A stretch of DNA of 64,000 nucleotides from CAZSHX01 sp964606895 (GTDB lineage Bacteria > Bacteroidota > Ignavibacteria > Kapaibacteriales > UBA2268). A model generated the notes under the pieces. The model saw nothing but the letters and a program-made list of their open reading frames with translations, was not told the origin of the DNA and made no database searches. Shown piece after piece: positions 7,812 through 16,169 of the stretch; position 1 is the first letter of the stretch, and each line of letters opens with the position of its first letter. The stretch covers positions 19,161 through 83,160 of the forward strand of contig CAZSHX010000008.1 of assembly GCA_964606895.1 (NCBI GenBank), written 5' to 3'. A program made the position numbers and the translations under genes.

Positions 7812-9974
7812 CTACTTAATTAGCATCATTTTCTTTACGTCAACAAAATTGTTGCAGGTGAGCGTGTAGAAATACACTCCCGATTCTAAACCCGAATGCT
7901 CGAATTTAATATTAAACTTTCCGGCTTTGTGCTCGGCGGTATTGACAAGCTCGGCTACCTGCTGACCTAATGAATTGTAAACGGCAATCCTTGCATAACC
8001 TGCCTCGCCGATAACATAAGAAATATCGGTTGTACTGCTGAATGGATTAGGTATGTTTTGAAATAAAGAGGTAAGTAAAGGTACAGAATTTGTGCTTACT
8101 CTTTTTTCGGATTCAGACTGCGAAGGATTAATCCTATTATTCGAATTCCAAACGCATGAATCATGTGCACTGCATCCTCTTTGATATATATTATGGTCGT
8201 CACTGGCTGAAATTGGGGCATTATCGCATGTTATCTTAGCCGAAAAGTTCACCCCCCAATTTATTTTGGTAGTTGGTTTGATAATAATTTTGGTAGCTGA
8301 ACGCAAATTAAGATTCAGAGGATATTGGGGAACGGTATAGGTGTTATTTCGTACGTCTATACTATCATCCTCAAATATAGATGCAAAAAAAGGCAGAATG
8401 TAATTATTGTGGCATCCACCGCCAATATACAAGTCGTCAATATTAAAGTATGTAACGCAAAATTCATCTTGATTTGCAGGGTCGCATAAAGGTGTTATTG
8501 TCGTTATATCCAAGTCATGGTTTCTTCCATATATATAAACCGGAAAGCCTACACCATCTACAGATAAATCCCCTGAAGTCCAATTCGGAGCGAGCCAATG
8601 ATGCAATGAAGTTTCATCTGTCCCGCCTCCTACCCATGACTCGCTGAATTTACCACCCCACTCGTATTCAACATTACACGGGCTATTTATGGAATGAGAC
8701 CGATGCTGAGCAATTACTTTATGTTCTTCATTAAAATACGGAGAACCGGAAGAACCGTCATCAAAATAATTAACTCCATTCTCTGCTGACATTTTCCAAT
8801 AAACTTGCCCCAAGTCTGCATGCTCAGGGGCATAATCAGTATTTGCTTCATCATCGTCAAAAGAAATTTGCATACCTACAGCATTTTGCCCCGGGAAATG
8901 AAGGCATGTGACTTTAGGCTCAGGTTCATTTACGGGACTTGTATATGACCATCCAGCATAAAATACGTTGTCTGAAATAGTGAAGGAATTATTAAGTTCA
9001 ATTAATGCAAAATCCGTATTAATAAATGCTGAACGAAAACTAGCACCATTAAATGTATGATAATTTGAAATAGAAGAAGAATGCGAGCATGTCTGGTTCA
9101 TATAGCTAAAATAAAATATATAATTTTCAATTTCATTTTTCTCTGCCTGACTAATTATAAAATCATCATTTAAATCAATTCCATGATAAGCGGTCAGAAC
9201 TAAAGAACCAGATGTAACTGGACTACCAGAAGTATAATTTAGTAGAACACCCGACCATAAAATTGTACTATACAATATTCGAACTGTAGCCCTTTTTTCC
9301 CTGCACCACTCTTCACCTTCGGTACAGTTAACATTCTTTGAACAATCTGTCCAGTTCAAAATATTATCAAATTCAGAATTTTTAAAAATTGGACTATTAA
9401 TTACATCAAGGAAACCATGTACAATTTTGCTTATATTGAATCTTCCTTCCCCAATTACGTTTTTCGGCTCAAAATATTCAAAAGTTACTTCATCACCTTG
9501 GATCAATTCGGTTGAAAACTTGTTATTAATAAAATTATTTTTTTCAGTATAAGCACCTAGAACCACAGACCTGTCGGAATTATAAATAAACAATCTACTT
9601 CCTTGTGACAAATGAAAGTTTGTAAAAATAAAATTCAGCGAGTATGCTTTTTCGGATTTAACCCTCAATCTCCAAAGAATTGAACCATCGGGTAAAGTAT
9701 CAACTGTTCCAGAATTATTTATATTGATATTTACATTATATTCATAGCCAAAAACAAGGATTCCTCTTTTTTTACTTTCGTCAGCGGATACTTTTTTAGT
9801 AGAGTCAATATTAAATTCTATCATCGTCATCAATTCCAATTTCTCATGGGGGGTGATTCCCTTTAAAGAATCACTTAACATTTTTAGATTGGTAGCACTA
9901 ACTTGACAAAATAAATTTAATGATGCAATTAAATTGCAAAATATTGCAATAAATAATATTTTAATATATTTCAT
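7812..9974 (-). CDS. Secreted trypsin-fold serine protease (lysyl endopeptidase-like) with T9SS sorting domain
   Basis: A 720-residue exported protease. It has a signal peptide (about 1-25), an N-terminal accessory region (about 30-215), and a chymotrypsin-like catalytic domain (about 220-480) whose triad can be placed: His in LVLTAYHGIDL (about 263), Asp in NTDFALIEL (about 320) and Ser in DGSSGSPYF (about 407). Cys-rich stretches (CSKNVNCTEGEEWC) before the domain resemble Achromobacter/Lysobacter lysyl endopeptidase-like proteases. A further beta-domain and a type A T9SS domain (about 640-720, from IPNPFSSTTDISY) follow. The ATG at 9974 is preferred because AAGGAAA lies just upstream; a TTG at 9998 would overlap the preceding lipoprotein gene by 10 bases. 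Substrate specificity cannot be read with certainty. Confidence 0.85.
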   Translation of the reverse strand: MKYIKILFIAIFCNLIASLNLFCQVSATNLKMLSDSLKGITPHEKLELMTMIEFNIDSTKKVSADESKKRGILVFGYEYNVNININNSGTVDTLPDGSILWRLRVKSEKAYSLNFIFTNFHLSQGSRLFIYNSDRSVVLGAYTEKNNFINNKFSTELIQGDEVTFEYFEPKNVIGEGRFNISKIVHGFLDVINSPIFKNSEFDNILNWTDCSKNVNCTEGEEWCREKRATVRILYSTILWSGVLLNYTSGSPVTSGSLVLTAYHGIDLNDDFIISQAEKNEIENYIFYFSYMNQTCSHSSSISNYHTFNGASFRSAFINTDFALIELNNSFTISDNVFYAGWSYTSPVNEPEPKVTCLHFPGQNAVGMQISFDDDEANTDYAPEHADLGQVYWKMSAENGVNYFDDGSSGSPYFNEEHKVIAQHRSHSINSPCNVEYEWGGKFSESWVGGGTDETSLHHWLAPNWTSGDLSVDGVGFPVYIYGRNHDLDITTITPLCDPANQDEFCVTYFNIDDLYIGGGCHNNYILPFFASIFEDDSIDVRNNTYTVPQYPLNLNLRSATKIIIKPTTKINWGVNFSAKITCDNAPISASDDHNIYQRGCSAHDSCVWNSNNRINPSQSESEKRVSTNSVPLLTSLFQNIPNPFSSTTDISYVIGEAGYARIAVYNSLGQQVAELVNTAEHKAGKFNIKFEHSGLESGVYFYTLTCNNFVDVKKMMLIK

Positions 9975-9988
9975 TTTTATTTCCTTTT

Positions 9989-10513
9989 TTATCTCCAAAT
10001 AATAATAACCGATGTGTCAATTTGTACAGTATAATCGCTTTGAATTTTTGGAACTTTTAACCAATGCATATCTAACTGCCCAACAAATTCCGAAATGGTA
10101 TCTTTAATAAAAGTACAGTCAATATGATATATAATTTTTTTTTGTTTGATATTCTTAAATAATGTTGCTTTAAATTTTGGATATTCAGCCCAAGAAGATG
10201 CATAAGTTTTTTTTCCAAGTAAAGTATATTTAGAAAAATCGATTTCAGGCAAAGAATATGTATCACATTTTGACCAAGGAAATTTAAATTTAAGAATTTG
10301 AAAATATTCGTTATCATTGTTAATAATATAATTATTAGTGTCTAGTTTTAAAATCTCAATACAAAAGTAATCAAGAACAATTGAAGCAGTATCTATAATT
10401 ATTTCTACGGAATCCTGAATTTTTGGGTTAATAATAGCTGTTGGCGTTTCTTCCCGGCATCCGGCAAAAAGCAGAATGAAAGAAAAGGCGAGAAAAGCAA
10501 ATATAGTTTTCAT
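9989..10513 (-). CDS. Small lipoprotein of unknown function
   Basis: A 174-residue protein with a clear lipoprotein signal: hydrophobic MKTIFAFLAFSFILLFAGC, where LFAGC is the lipobox and Cys19 the lipidated residue. The mature part contains several Ile/Asp-rich strands, ends in VIIIWR, and matches no family I recognise. An AAGGAAA ribosome-binding site precedes the ATG. It lies 14 bases upstream of the serine-protease start on the same strand and about 80 bases downstream of the phase-variable surface-protein gene, so the three may be co-transcribed. A role as an inhibitor or partner of the protease is possible but only suggested by position. Confidence 0.7.
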   Translation of the reverse strand: MKTIFAFLAFSFILLFAGCREETPTAIINPKIQDSVEIIIDTASIVLDYFCIEILKLDTNNYIINNDNEYFQILKFKFPWSKCDTYSLPEIDFSKYTLLGKKTYASSWAEYPKFKATLFKNIKQKKIIYHIDCTFIKDTISEFVGQLDMHWLKVPKIQSDYTVQIDTSVIIIWR

Positions 10514-10593
10514 TTTTGTGTTTCCTTATTTTTATGTAAATACTTGTACCTAAGACTGTTTAATCCGCAGAAAAGTTACAAGCAAATAAATAT

Positions 10594-12239
10594 TTATTGT
10601 TTTTTTGATTTTTTCAATTGCTTAATGCTGTTGTTCATCACCTCGACTTTTTCCTTTAAAGCCTTATTTTCTTTGTTCATATCAATCATATAAAGCGTTA
10701 GCTCTTCAATTTTCTGAAGCAGTTTTGCCTGCACTTCTGCAACATTAACACCTTTATTTTTTACATCCAATTCAGAAGGAATCCCGGGAAGTGTGCCGTT
10801 TAGTTTGATAGATTTTTCGATTTCCTCGAGTGACGGCAGTTTGTAATCTTTCTTAAAAACAAAGTCCGCCCAACAGTCTGGTAATGCTACAATAAGTTCT
10901 GTGCAAATAATTGTTCCGTCAACTGATAATTTATATGTATTGAAATATTGAGAACCGGACGGCACTTCATGAGTTCCAATTCTAACTTTGCCATTAACGG
11001 CAAGCATTTGTCCGGTTGGGTCAATTGCAGAAGGAACAGGGAAACCGATACCAACGGTACCGTCAACATTTAGTTTGTAGCCCGGGTTTGTATATCCGAT
11101 ACCAACATTGCCATTTCGGGTTAAAGTCATGATGTTAATTAGATTTGTTTCAGTCCCTGAAAGAGCATATCCTGTTTGCCCGTCAGTGCCATAAAGACTT
11201 TTAAAAGTTAAAACCCCGGATGGTCCATTTGGAATATTGCTTTCTTCAATATACCATGGATATGCATTAAACTGTCCTGTATTCAATAACATAAATTGAT
11301 CAGCACCTTGGTAAAATCTTATCTGTGGAAAAGTGCCAAACTGCCCGGTTTTGCTAAAACTAATTTTTGGTGCAAAATTGTGGGGTTCAAGATTATGGTT
11401 CAAATTAATATCTAAGGTACCTATTATATATGATGCACCTCCCATGAAATCTAAAGCAGTTCCAATTCCGACTTGTCCTTGCTCGTTTATTGTCATTCTT
11501 TCGATATAGTTTGTTCTAAAATTCAGCGGTGCATTGACGTTAGTCCCGATGTAATTGCTTGATGTAACATTTGAGTTTCCCCAAATAGTCCAGTAGCATA
11601 ATTCAGGACACGGAGAGTTGTTTGGTAATGTGATTATTGTATTCTCTGCAATGGCATTAGAAGCACAACGAGTGAAACAACCCGGACTGCTGGGACCTCC
11701 GCATTCCGGTAGCTGGGGTGGAATTAGAGGACTGGAGCTTATAACTCTAACAGCCGTCCCATTCATCTCTTTTAATAGTGAATATTCAGTCATACAACAG
11801 GGTCCGGGACACGGCTGTAAAGATTGAGTAGGTACATCCCAGTTCCAACATGAAGAATTTAAAAAATGAATTGTATATGGTATTAAGAATGGATTTGGGG
11901 TTTGAATATTGAAAATCTGAGACGAATAAAATAAAATCCGCTTGATGAATTCCTGAAACAAAGCATCAGCCGGTGCAAGGCATCCGGTACCATTAGTGGT
12001 AATACTGCTGATTCTCAGTTCCATTATATCCTGGCAGACCTTATATTCAACATTAATCCAATATTGACAGCCTGCAAAATTATACTCAATAGGGTCGTTA
12101 TAAGGGGTCCAGACTCCGGTGGAACAAATATCGCAAGTCGGGTCAACATAAGGTTGAGCTTTCACCCCCCCCCCCGTGACAAAAATAACACAACGACAAC
12201 GAAACAGAAAGCGACTGTTTTAAAGCACTGGTTCTTCAT
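10594..12239 (-). CDS. Phase-variable secreted surface protein, currently out of frame at a poly-G tract
   Basis: An ATG at 12239 with GAGGAG just upstream starts a good signal peptide (MKNQCFKTVAFCFVVVVLFLS). The following 11-G tract (12165-12175, complement) shifts this frame into a TGA at 12164-12162. The downstream frame is open from a GTG at 12165 for 523 residues to the stop at 10594. Adding one G or removing two would join them as ...FLSRGGGVKAQPY, which restores a signal peptide with a plausible VKA cleavage site. The mature protein has a Cys-containing N-terminal region, then repeats of the type VGIG...L.V.GT seen in exported adhesins and fibre proteins, a conserved DYKLPSLEEIE...LPGIPSE region and a C-terminal coiled coil (about 480-523). 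Either this is an OFF phase variant or a homopolymer length error; the protein itself looks intact. Confidence 0.75.
12165..12175. repeat. 11-nt poly-C/poly-G tract at the signal-peptide junction
   Basis: Eleven uninterrupted C on the plus strand (poly-G in the coding sense) lie exactly between the signal-peptide frame and the mature-protein frame of the gene at 10594-12239. It is the longest G/C homopolymer I saw in the window. Long G tracts in this position are classic sites of slipped-strand phase variation. Confidence 0.9.
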
Positions 12240-12463
12240 AGAATCTCCTCGAATATTTTAGAATTTATTTAATTACAAAAATTTTCTTTTTTCAGAGTCT
12301 ATTGCCTAAATCTTGTTCCTTGCGATGAAATATTTTACCATAGTTTCGTTTTGTTCTTTTTCCGTTTGTAAAGTTACAAAGAAATAATAACATATCCTAT
12401 ATAAAATAATAATAATTTTTGGAAAATTGGAAAATATTTTTTTGTATTTTCTTAACTAAAAAA

Positions 12464-12513
12464 AAAATGCCCTCTTGATTTGGTAATCCGACCAAAAAGC
12501 AAGAGGGCATTTT
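12464..12513 (-). terminator. Terminator, copy B of the repeated hairpin
   Basis: AAAATGCCCTCTTG (12464-12477) and CAAGAGGGCATTTT (12500-12513) form a perfect 14-bp stem with an inner TTTGGT/ACCAAA stem. On the minus strand it is followed by a T run. It is placed 12 bases after the stop of the membrane protein at 12526 and is nearly identical to the post-dnaA hairpin. The rest of 12240-12525 is AT-rich and shows no gene. Confidence 0.8.
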
Positions 12514-12525
12514 AAATTTTGGGTA

Positions 12526-13446
12526 TTAAAAGGTTAGATTTGCACCAAGTTTAAATTGGTCTATGACAAACGGTGCAACGGTCGAGATGGGCCAGTTCAT
12601 GTTTTTCTTGCGGAGTTCGTACATTCCGTAAGAAAGTCCGTTTTTGAGCACGAAGTTAATAATCGGTGCGGCATGAGGATAAGCTCTGGTGATAGGAGTG
12701 ATGAATGCATCAATCAAACCCTGACCAATTCCCTCGGTAAGCTCGCTACCGAGCCAGTACCAAAACATGTGACGCTGAAAAACAATACTTCTTTCGTAAG
12801 CGGCTTTAACACCGATGAAATCTGCCAACTGAACATTTACTCCCGCTTCGTAGAAAGTTCCGAATCTTACGGAATTTCCAAAATTGTCAAGTGTTTTCTG
12901 GTCGGAATTATTTGTAGTTTGGGTTACAGCCTTGTCCTTGAATTCAGTTTTTGTCCAGACTAAGCCTGATGTATGGTACAACAGCAGTGAAGCTTCCTCG
13001 CCCAAACGATAGCCATAGCCCGATGTTGAGCCCAGACCGAATCTCAAAGAGCTTGTTTCCAATTTACTGCCTTTTTCTGATTTAGATGGAGCATAATCGG
13101 ATTTCAACAGTCCAAGAAAAATGAAATTATCATTTTGCTTGATTATGTTATTAAATCCGGAGAGTTTCTTCTTGGTAGATTCGCCAAGGCGAAGTTCGAT
13201 ATTTCCCAAATCAAGAAATGAATTGTCAAACCCATTTATTGATTCCTTGGCACTTCCCGAGAATACTTCAATCATTGGTCTGTCGAAAAGGCCATAGTAA
13301 GCTGAGTCAGTTTTATATTTGTTGTAGTCCTCCCACATATTTTCATGAATGACTCGGACTGTGTCTTCTTTGGATATTGCAACAGAACTTCCAAAACCGG
13401 CTGTTAAGGCAAGTGCGGCAATAATAAGAGTTTTAAAAAATGTCAT
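12526..13446 (-). CDS. Putative outer-membrane protein of unknown family
   Basis: A 306-residue exported protein: signal peptide MTFFKTLIIAALALTAGFGSSVA, then a region of alternating polar and hydrophobic residues, aromatic strands (RFGLGSTSGYGYRLGEEASLLLYH) and a C-terminal ...FKLGANLTF ending in Phe, which suits an outer-membrane barrel or barrel-associated protein. The segment around 205-270 is more helical and hydrophobic (WYWLGSELTEGIGQGLIDAF). I do not recognise the family. The ATG has GGAGGGG upstream. It ends at terminator copy B and appears to be transcribed alone. Confidence 0.65.
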   Translation of the reverse strand: MTFFKTLIIAALALTAGFGSSVAISKEDTVRVIHENMWEDYNKYKTDSAYYGLFDRPMIEVFSGSAKESINGFDNSFLDLGNIELRLGESTKKKLSGFNNIIKQNDNFIFLGLLKSDYAPSKSEKGSKLETSSLRFGLGSTSGYGYRLGEEASLLLYHTSGLVWTKTEFKDKAVTQTTNNSDQKTLDNFGNSVRFGTFYEAGVNVQLADFIGVKAAYERSIVFQRHMFWYWLGSELTEGIGQGLIDAFITPITRAYPHAAPIINFVLKNGLSYGMYELRKKNMNWPISTVAPFVIDQFKLGANLTF

Positions 13447-13510
13447 ATCCCCTCCGTTTTTTAAAAAAATAATTCAAATACTAATACGGTAGTACTTCCA
13501 TTTTGTTACG

Positions 13511-14938
13511 CTATGAGATACTTTTCCCGGAAATGTTAATTCCGAGTTGTTCGATTCTGTATCTGAGTTTTGCTCTTGAAACACCCAAAAGCTTAGATGC
13601 TTTGATTTGATTACCGTTTGTAATTTTCAGGGTTTGAATAATCAAATCCTTTACAACATTCCCCATTGAAACACCTGTTTTGGCAATTAAAAGCAAATGT
13701 TCGTCCTCTTTGAGTTCGTAATTTGGTCGGTCTGCCGAAGTCGTTCCTGCAGGAGGATTGGTCAGCCTGAGGAAATGGAGAGATTCCTTAGTCACTATAT
13801 CATTGCTTTCGAGCAGAACAACTCTTTCAATCGCATTTCTCAGTTCGCGGATATTTCCCTTCCAGTAATATGAAGTCAGTAAACTTGCCGCCTGAGGAGT
13901 GAAGCCGGTTACGTTTCTGCCGAATTTTTTATTGAAATCATTAACAAATGAAGTTGCAAGAAGCATAATATCCGATTCTCTATCGCGAAGGGGCGGTAGA
14001 GTTATCTTTGCAACATTAAGTCTGTAGAACAAATCTTCTCTGAATTTGCCTTCTTCTACCAGTTTTTCAAGCTCGCGGTTAGTAGAAGCAATAACCCTGA
14101 CGTCAACAGAAATTTCTTTTGCACCTCCAAGGCGATAGAATTTCAATTCCTGGAGAACCCTCAGAAGTTTTACCTGAAGCTCCATAGAAAGTTCAGCAAT
14201 TTCATCAAAAAGAATTGTCCCATGATGAGCCTGTTCGAATTTCCCCTGCTTGATTTTTTCGGTAGCACCCGTAAAAGCACCTCTTTCATAACCGAAAAGT
14301 TCATTTTCTGCAAGTTCTCTTGGGATGGCACCGCAATTTATAGTTACGAATGGTCCTCTTGCTCTCGAAGAATTTTCGTGAATATATCTGGCAAGAAGTT
14401 CTTTGCCTGTTCCCGACTCACCCAATATTAATGCTGTTGTATCCGCAGATGCAATGATTTTACCTATTTCCAGGGCTTTGCGGATTCCATCGGCTTCACC
14501 GAGAATTTCGTTTGGCACTTCTTCCTTGAGTTTTTCAGATAGAAGGTCAACCCTTCGTCTGAGGTCGAAATTGCTCAAAGCTCTTTCAACGGCAACTTCA
14601 AGCTGTTCGAGGTCGAGAGGTTTCACTATGAAATCTTCAGCACCCAACTTCATAGCTCTTACAGCCATCTTGATATCTGAAAATGCGGTCATCATGATAA
14701 CCGGCATAGTATAGCCTTGCTTCCGCAATTGCTCAAGGATATCGAGCCCATTGGAATGACCGAGGAAGATATCGAGCAAAACAAGATCCGGACCGAGAAT
14801 CGGCAATTCATTGATCGCCTGATTCGCATCAATATATGTCATAACTCTGTTATACTTGCTTGCAAGTATATCTTTTATGGTTGAGTTAACCAGAGGGTCG
14901 TCCTCAATAACAAGAATTGTGTAGTTTTGAAGAGTCAT
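13511..14938 (-). CDS. NtrC-family sigma-54 response regulator
   Basis: A 475-residue activator of sigma-54 promoters. Residues 1-120 are a receiver domain with acidic pair Asp13/Asp14 and phospho-acceptor Asp56 (LLDIFLG). Residues about 145-380 are the AAA+ domain with Walker A GESGTGKELLAR and the sigma-54 contact loop GAFTGA. Residues about 440-470 are a Fis-type helix-turn-helix (NQIKASKLLGVSRAKLRYRI). All key motifs are present. It is encoded 98 bases downstream of a histidine kinase and near fliO-fliN-fliM-fliL, so the pair probably controls flagellar genes, as FlgS/FlgR does in epsilon-proteobacteria; that link is inferred. Confidence 0.93.
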   Translation of the reverse strand: MTLQNYTILVIEDDPLVNSTIKDILASKYNRVMTYIDANQAINELPILGPDLVLLDIFLGHSNGLDILEQLRKQGYTMPVIMMTAFSDIKMAVRAMKLGAEDFIVKPLDLEQLEVAVERALSNFDLRRRVDLLSEKLKEEVPNEILGEADGIRKALEIGKIIASADTTALILGESGTGKELLARYIHENSSRARGPFVTINCGAIPRELAENELFGYERGAFTGATEKIKQGKFEQAHHGTILFDEIAELSMELQVKLLRVLQELKFYRLGGAKEISVDVRVIASTNRELEKLVEEGKFREDLFYRLNVAKITLPPLRDRESDIMLLATSFVNDFNKKFGRNVTGFTPQAASLLTSYYWKGNIRELRNAIERVVLLESNDIVTKESLHFLRLTNPPAGTTSADRPNYELKEDEHLLLIAKTGVSMGNVVKDLIIQTLKITNGNQIKASKLLGVSRAKLRYRIEQLGINISGKSIS

Positions 14939-15036
14939 AGTTTTATCTTTTTAAAAAATTAAAATTATATCTGAATTAATCTATTGATGCAATTAGCAAA
15001 TTTAATAAATAGCAATGAAATAATAAATAAAAAAAT

Positions 15037-16146
15037 TTATTCCGGATGAACCGGAAGTTTGACATAAATTGTTGTACCTTCGCCTACTGTGCTTTCAACA
15101 TCAATTATTCCTCGATGCTGGTGTATAATTCTTTGAGTAATCGGCAGTCCAAGACCTGTTCCCTCTTCTTTTCTTGTAAAAAACGGATTGAAAATTTTCG
15201 GGAAGTCATCGGGGTGAATACCGATTCCGGTGTCCCTGACCGAAACAACAGCATATTCAGAATTCGGATGCCTTGTTCCTGGTTCGGTATAAGTCTGAAT
15301 TGTAATCACGCCATCAGAAATAATGGCATCAGCGGCATTTTTAATCAAATTAATCAAAACCTGCTGAATCTGCTTTTCGTCTCCGGCAACATTCGGCAAA
15401 TTATCATCCAGTTCAAGTACAATTCTTACTGCTTTTTTTCTGGTAACAGAAGAAAAAAGCTCAAGAGTTGTTTTGATTAAATCATTGAAATTAACTCCTT
15501 TAATATCTGGTATTGAAGGTCTTGAGAAATTCAGTGCTACTTCAACAATCCTTGAAATCCTTTCAACACCCTGCAAAGCCATCTTTATATGGTTCAGTTC
15601 TGTTGGCTCAGATTGAAATTTTCTCTCGAGAACCTGCAGATTTAAATTAACTGCGGCAAGCGGATTTCGGATTTCATGAGCAACCGAAGCTATTAACTGC
15701 CCTAAAAGCACTAGTTTGTCGGTCTGAACTAGTTTGTCGGTTAGAGCGTATTGCTCGGAAACATCTCTGGTAATAGCAAGAATTAATCTCTTGCCGTCCC
15801 ATTCAATGAACCTTGCATCAAGTTCGAGCATCATCTCACTTCCGTCAGCCGCATCAATCGTAACTTCGCTAAGTACAACAGGCGATGTGGTTTTTGTGAG
15901 CAATTTAAAAATCCGGCGGAACTGAGGAATTCCTTTCCCTATGAAGCTTTCTTTTGTGTAACCGAACAGAAGAGCGGCAAACTCATTAGCTTCAATAACC
16001 AACCATGTTTCAGGCTCAATTATCAAAAGAGCATCGGAAGAATTATCAAAAAAAGATTTATACCATTCAAGCTTTTTTATGATAGCTGATATGTCCGGTA
16101 TTTCCTTTTTCTTAGTTATTTTTTTAGTTTTTGTTTTTTCTTCCAC
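15037..16146 (-). CDS. PAS-domain sensor histidine kinase (partner of the NtrC-type regulator)
   Basis: A 369-residue soluble kinase without transmembrane segments. A Lys-rich N-terminus is followed by a PAS domain (about 27-135), a short signalling linker, HisKA with His157 in SVAHEIRNPLAAV, and a HATPase domain with N box LINLIKNAADAI, G1 DTGIGI, F box IFNPFFT and G2 GTGLGL. The start is a GTG 23 bases after the upstream TPR gene; no ATG lies before the PAS domain and no clear Shine-Dalgarno is seen, which suggests coupling to the upstream gene. The linker carries an 18-bp tandem duplication. It is expected to phosphorylate the adjacent regulator in response to a cytoplasmic signal. Confidence 0.92.
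   Translation of the reverse strand: MEEKTKTKKITKKKEIPDISAIIKKLEWYKSFFDNSSDALLIIEPETWLVIEANEFAALLFGYTKESFIGKGIPQFRRIFKLLTKTTSPVVLSEVTIDAADGSEMMLELDARFIEWDGKRLILAITRDVSEQYALTDKLVQTDKLVLLGQLIASVAHEIRNPLAAVNLNLQVLERKFQSEPTELNHIKMALQGVERISRIVEVALNFSRPSIPDIKGVNFNDLIKTTLELFSSVTRKKAVRIVLELDDNLPNVAGDEKQIQQVLINLIKNAADAIISDGVITIQTYTEPGTRHPNSEYAVVSVRDTGIGIHPDDFPKIFNPFFTRKEEGTGLGLPITQRIIHQHRGIIDVESTVGEGTTIYVKLPVHPE
15710..15745. repeat. 18-bp tandem duplication in the histidine-kinase linker
   Basis: Two adjacent 18-base units (15710-15727 and 15728-15745) share 16 of 18 bases, beginning ACTAGTTTGTCGGT in both. They encode TDKLVQ/TDKLVL in the helix joining PAS to HisKA. A six-residue insertion changes the register of a signalling coiled coil. 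Confidence 0.85.
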
Positions 16147-16169
16147 TTTTTGTTCAGTTAATTTTGAAA

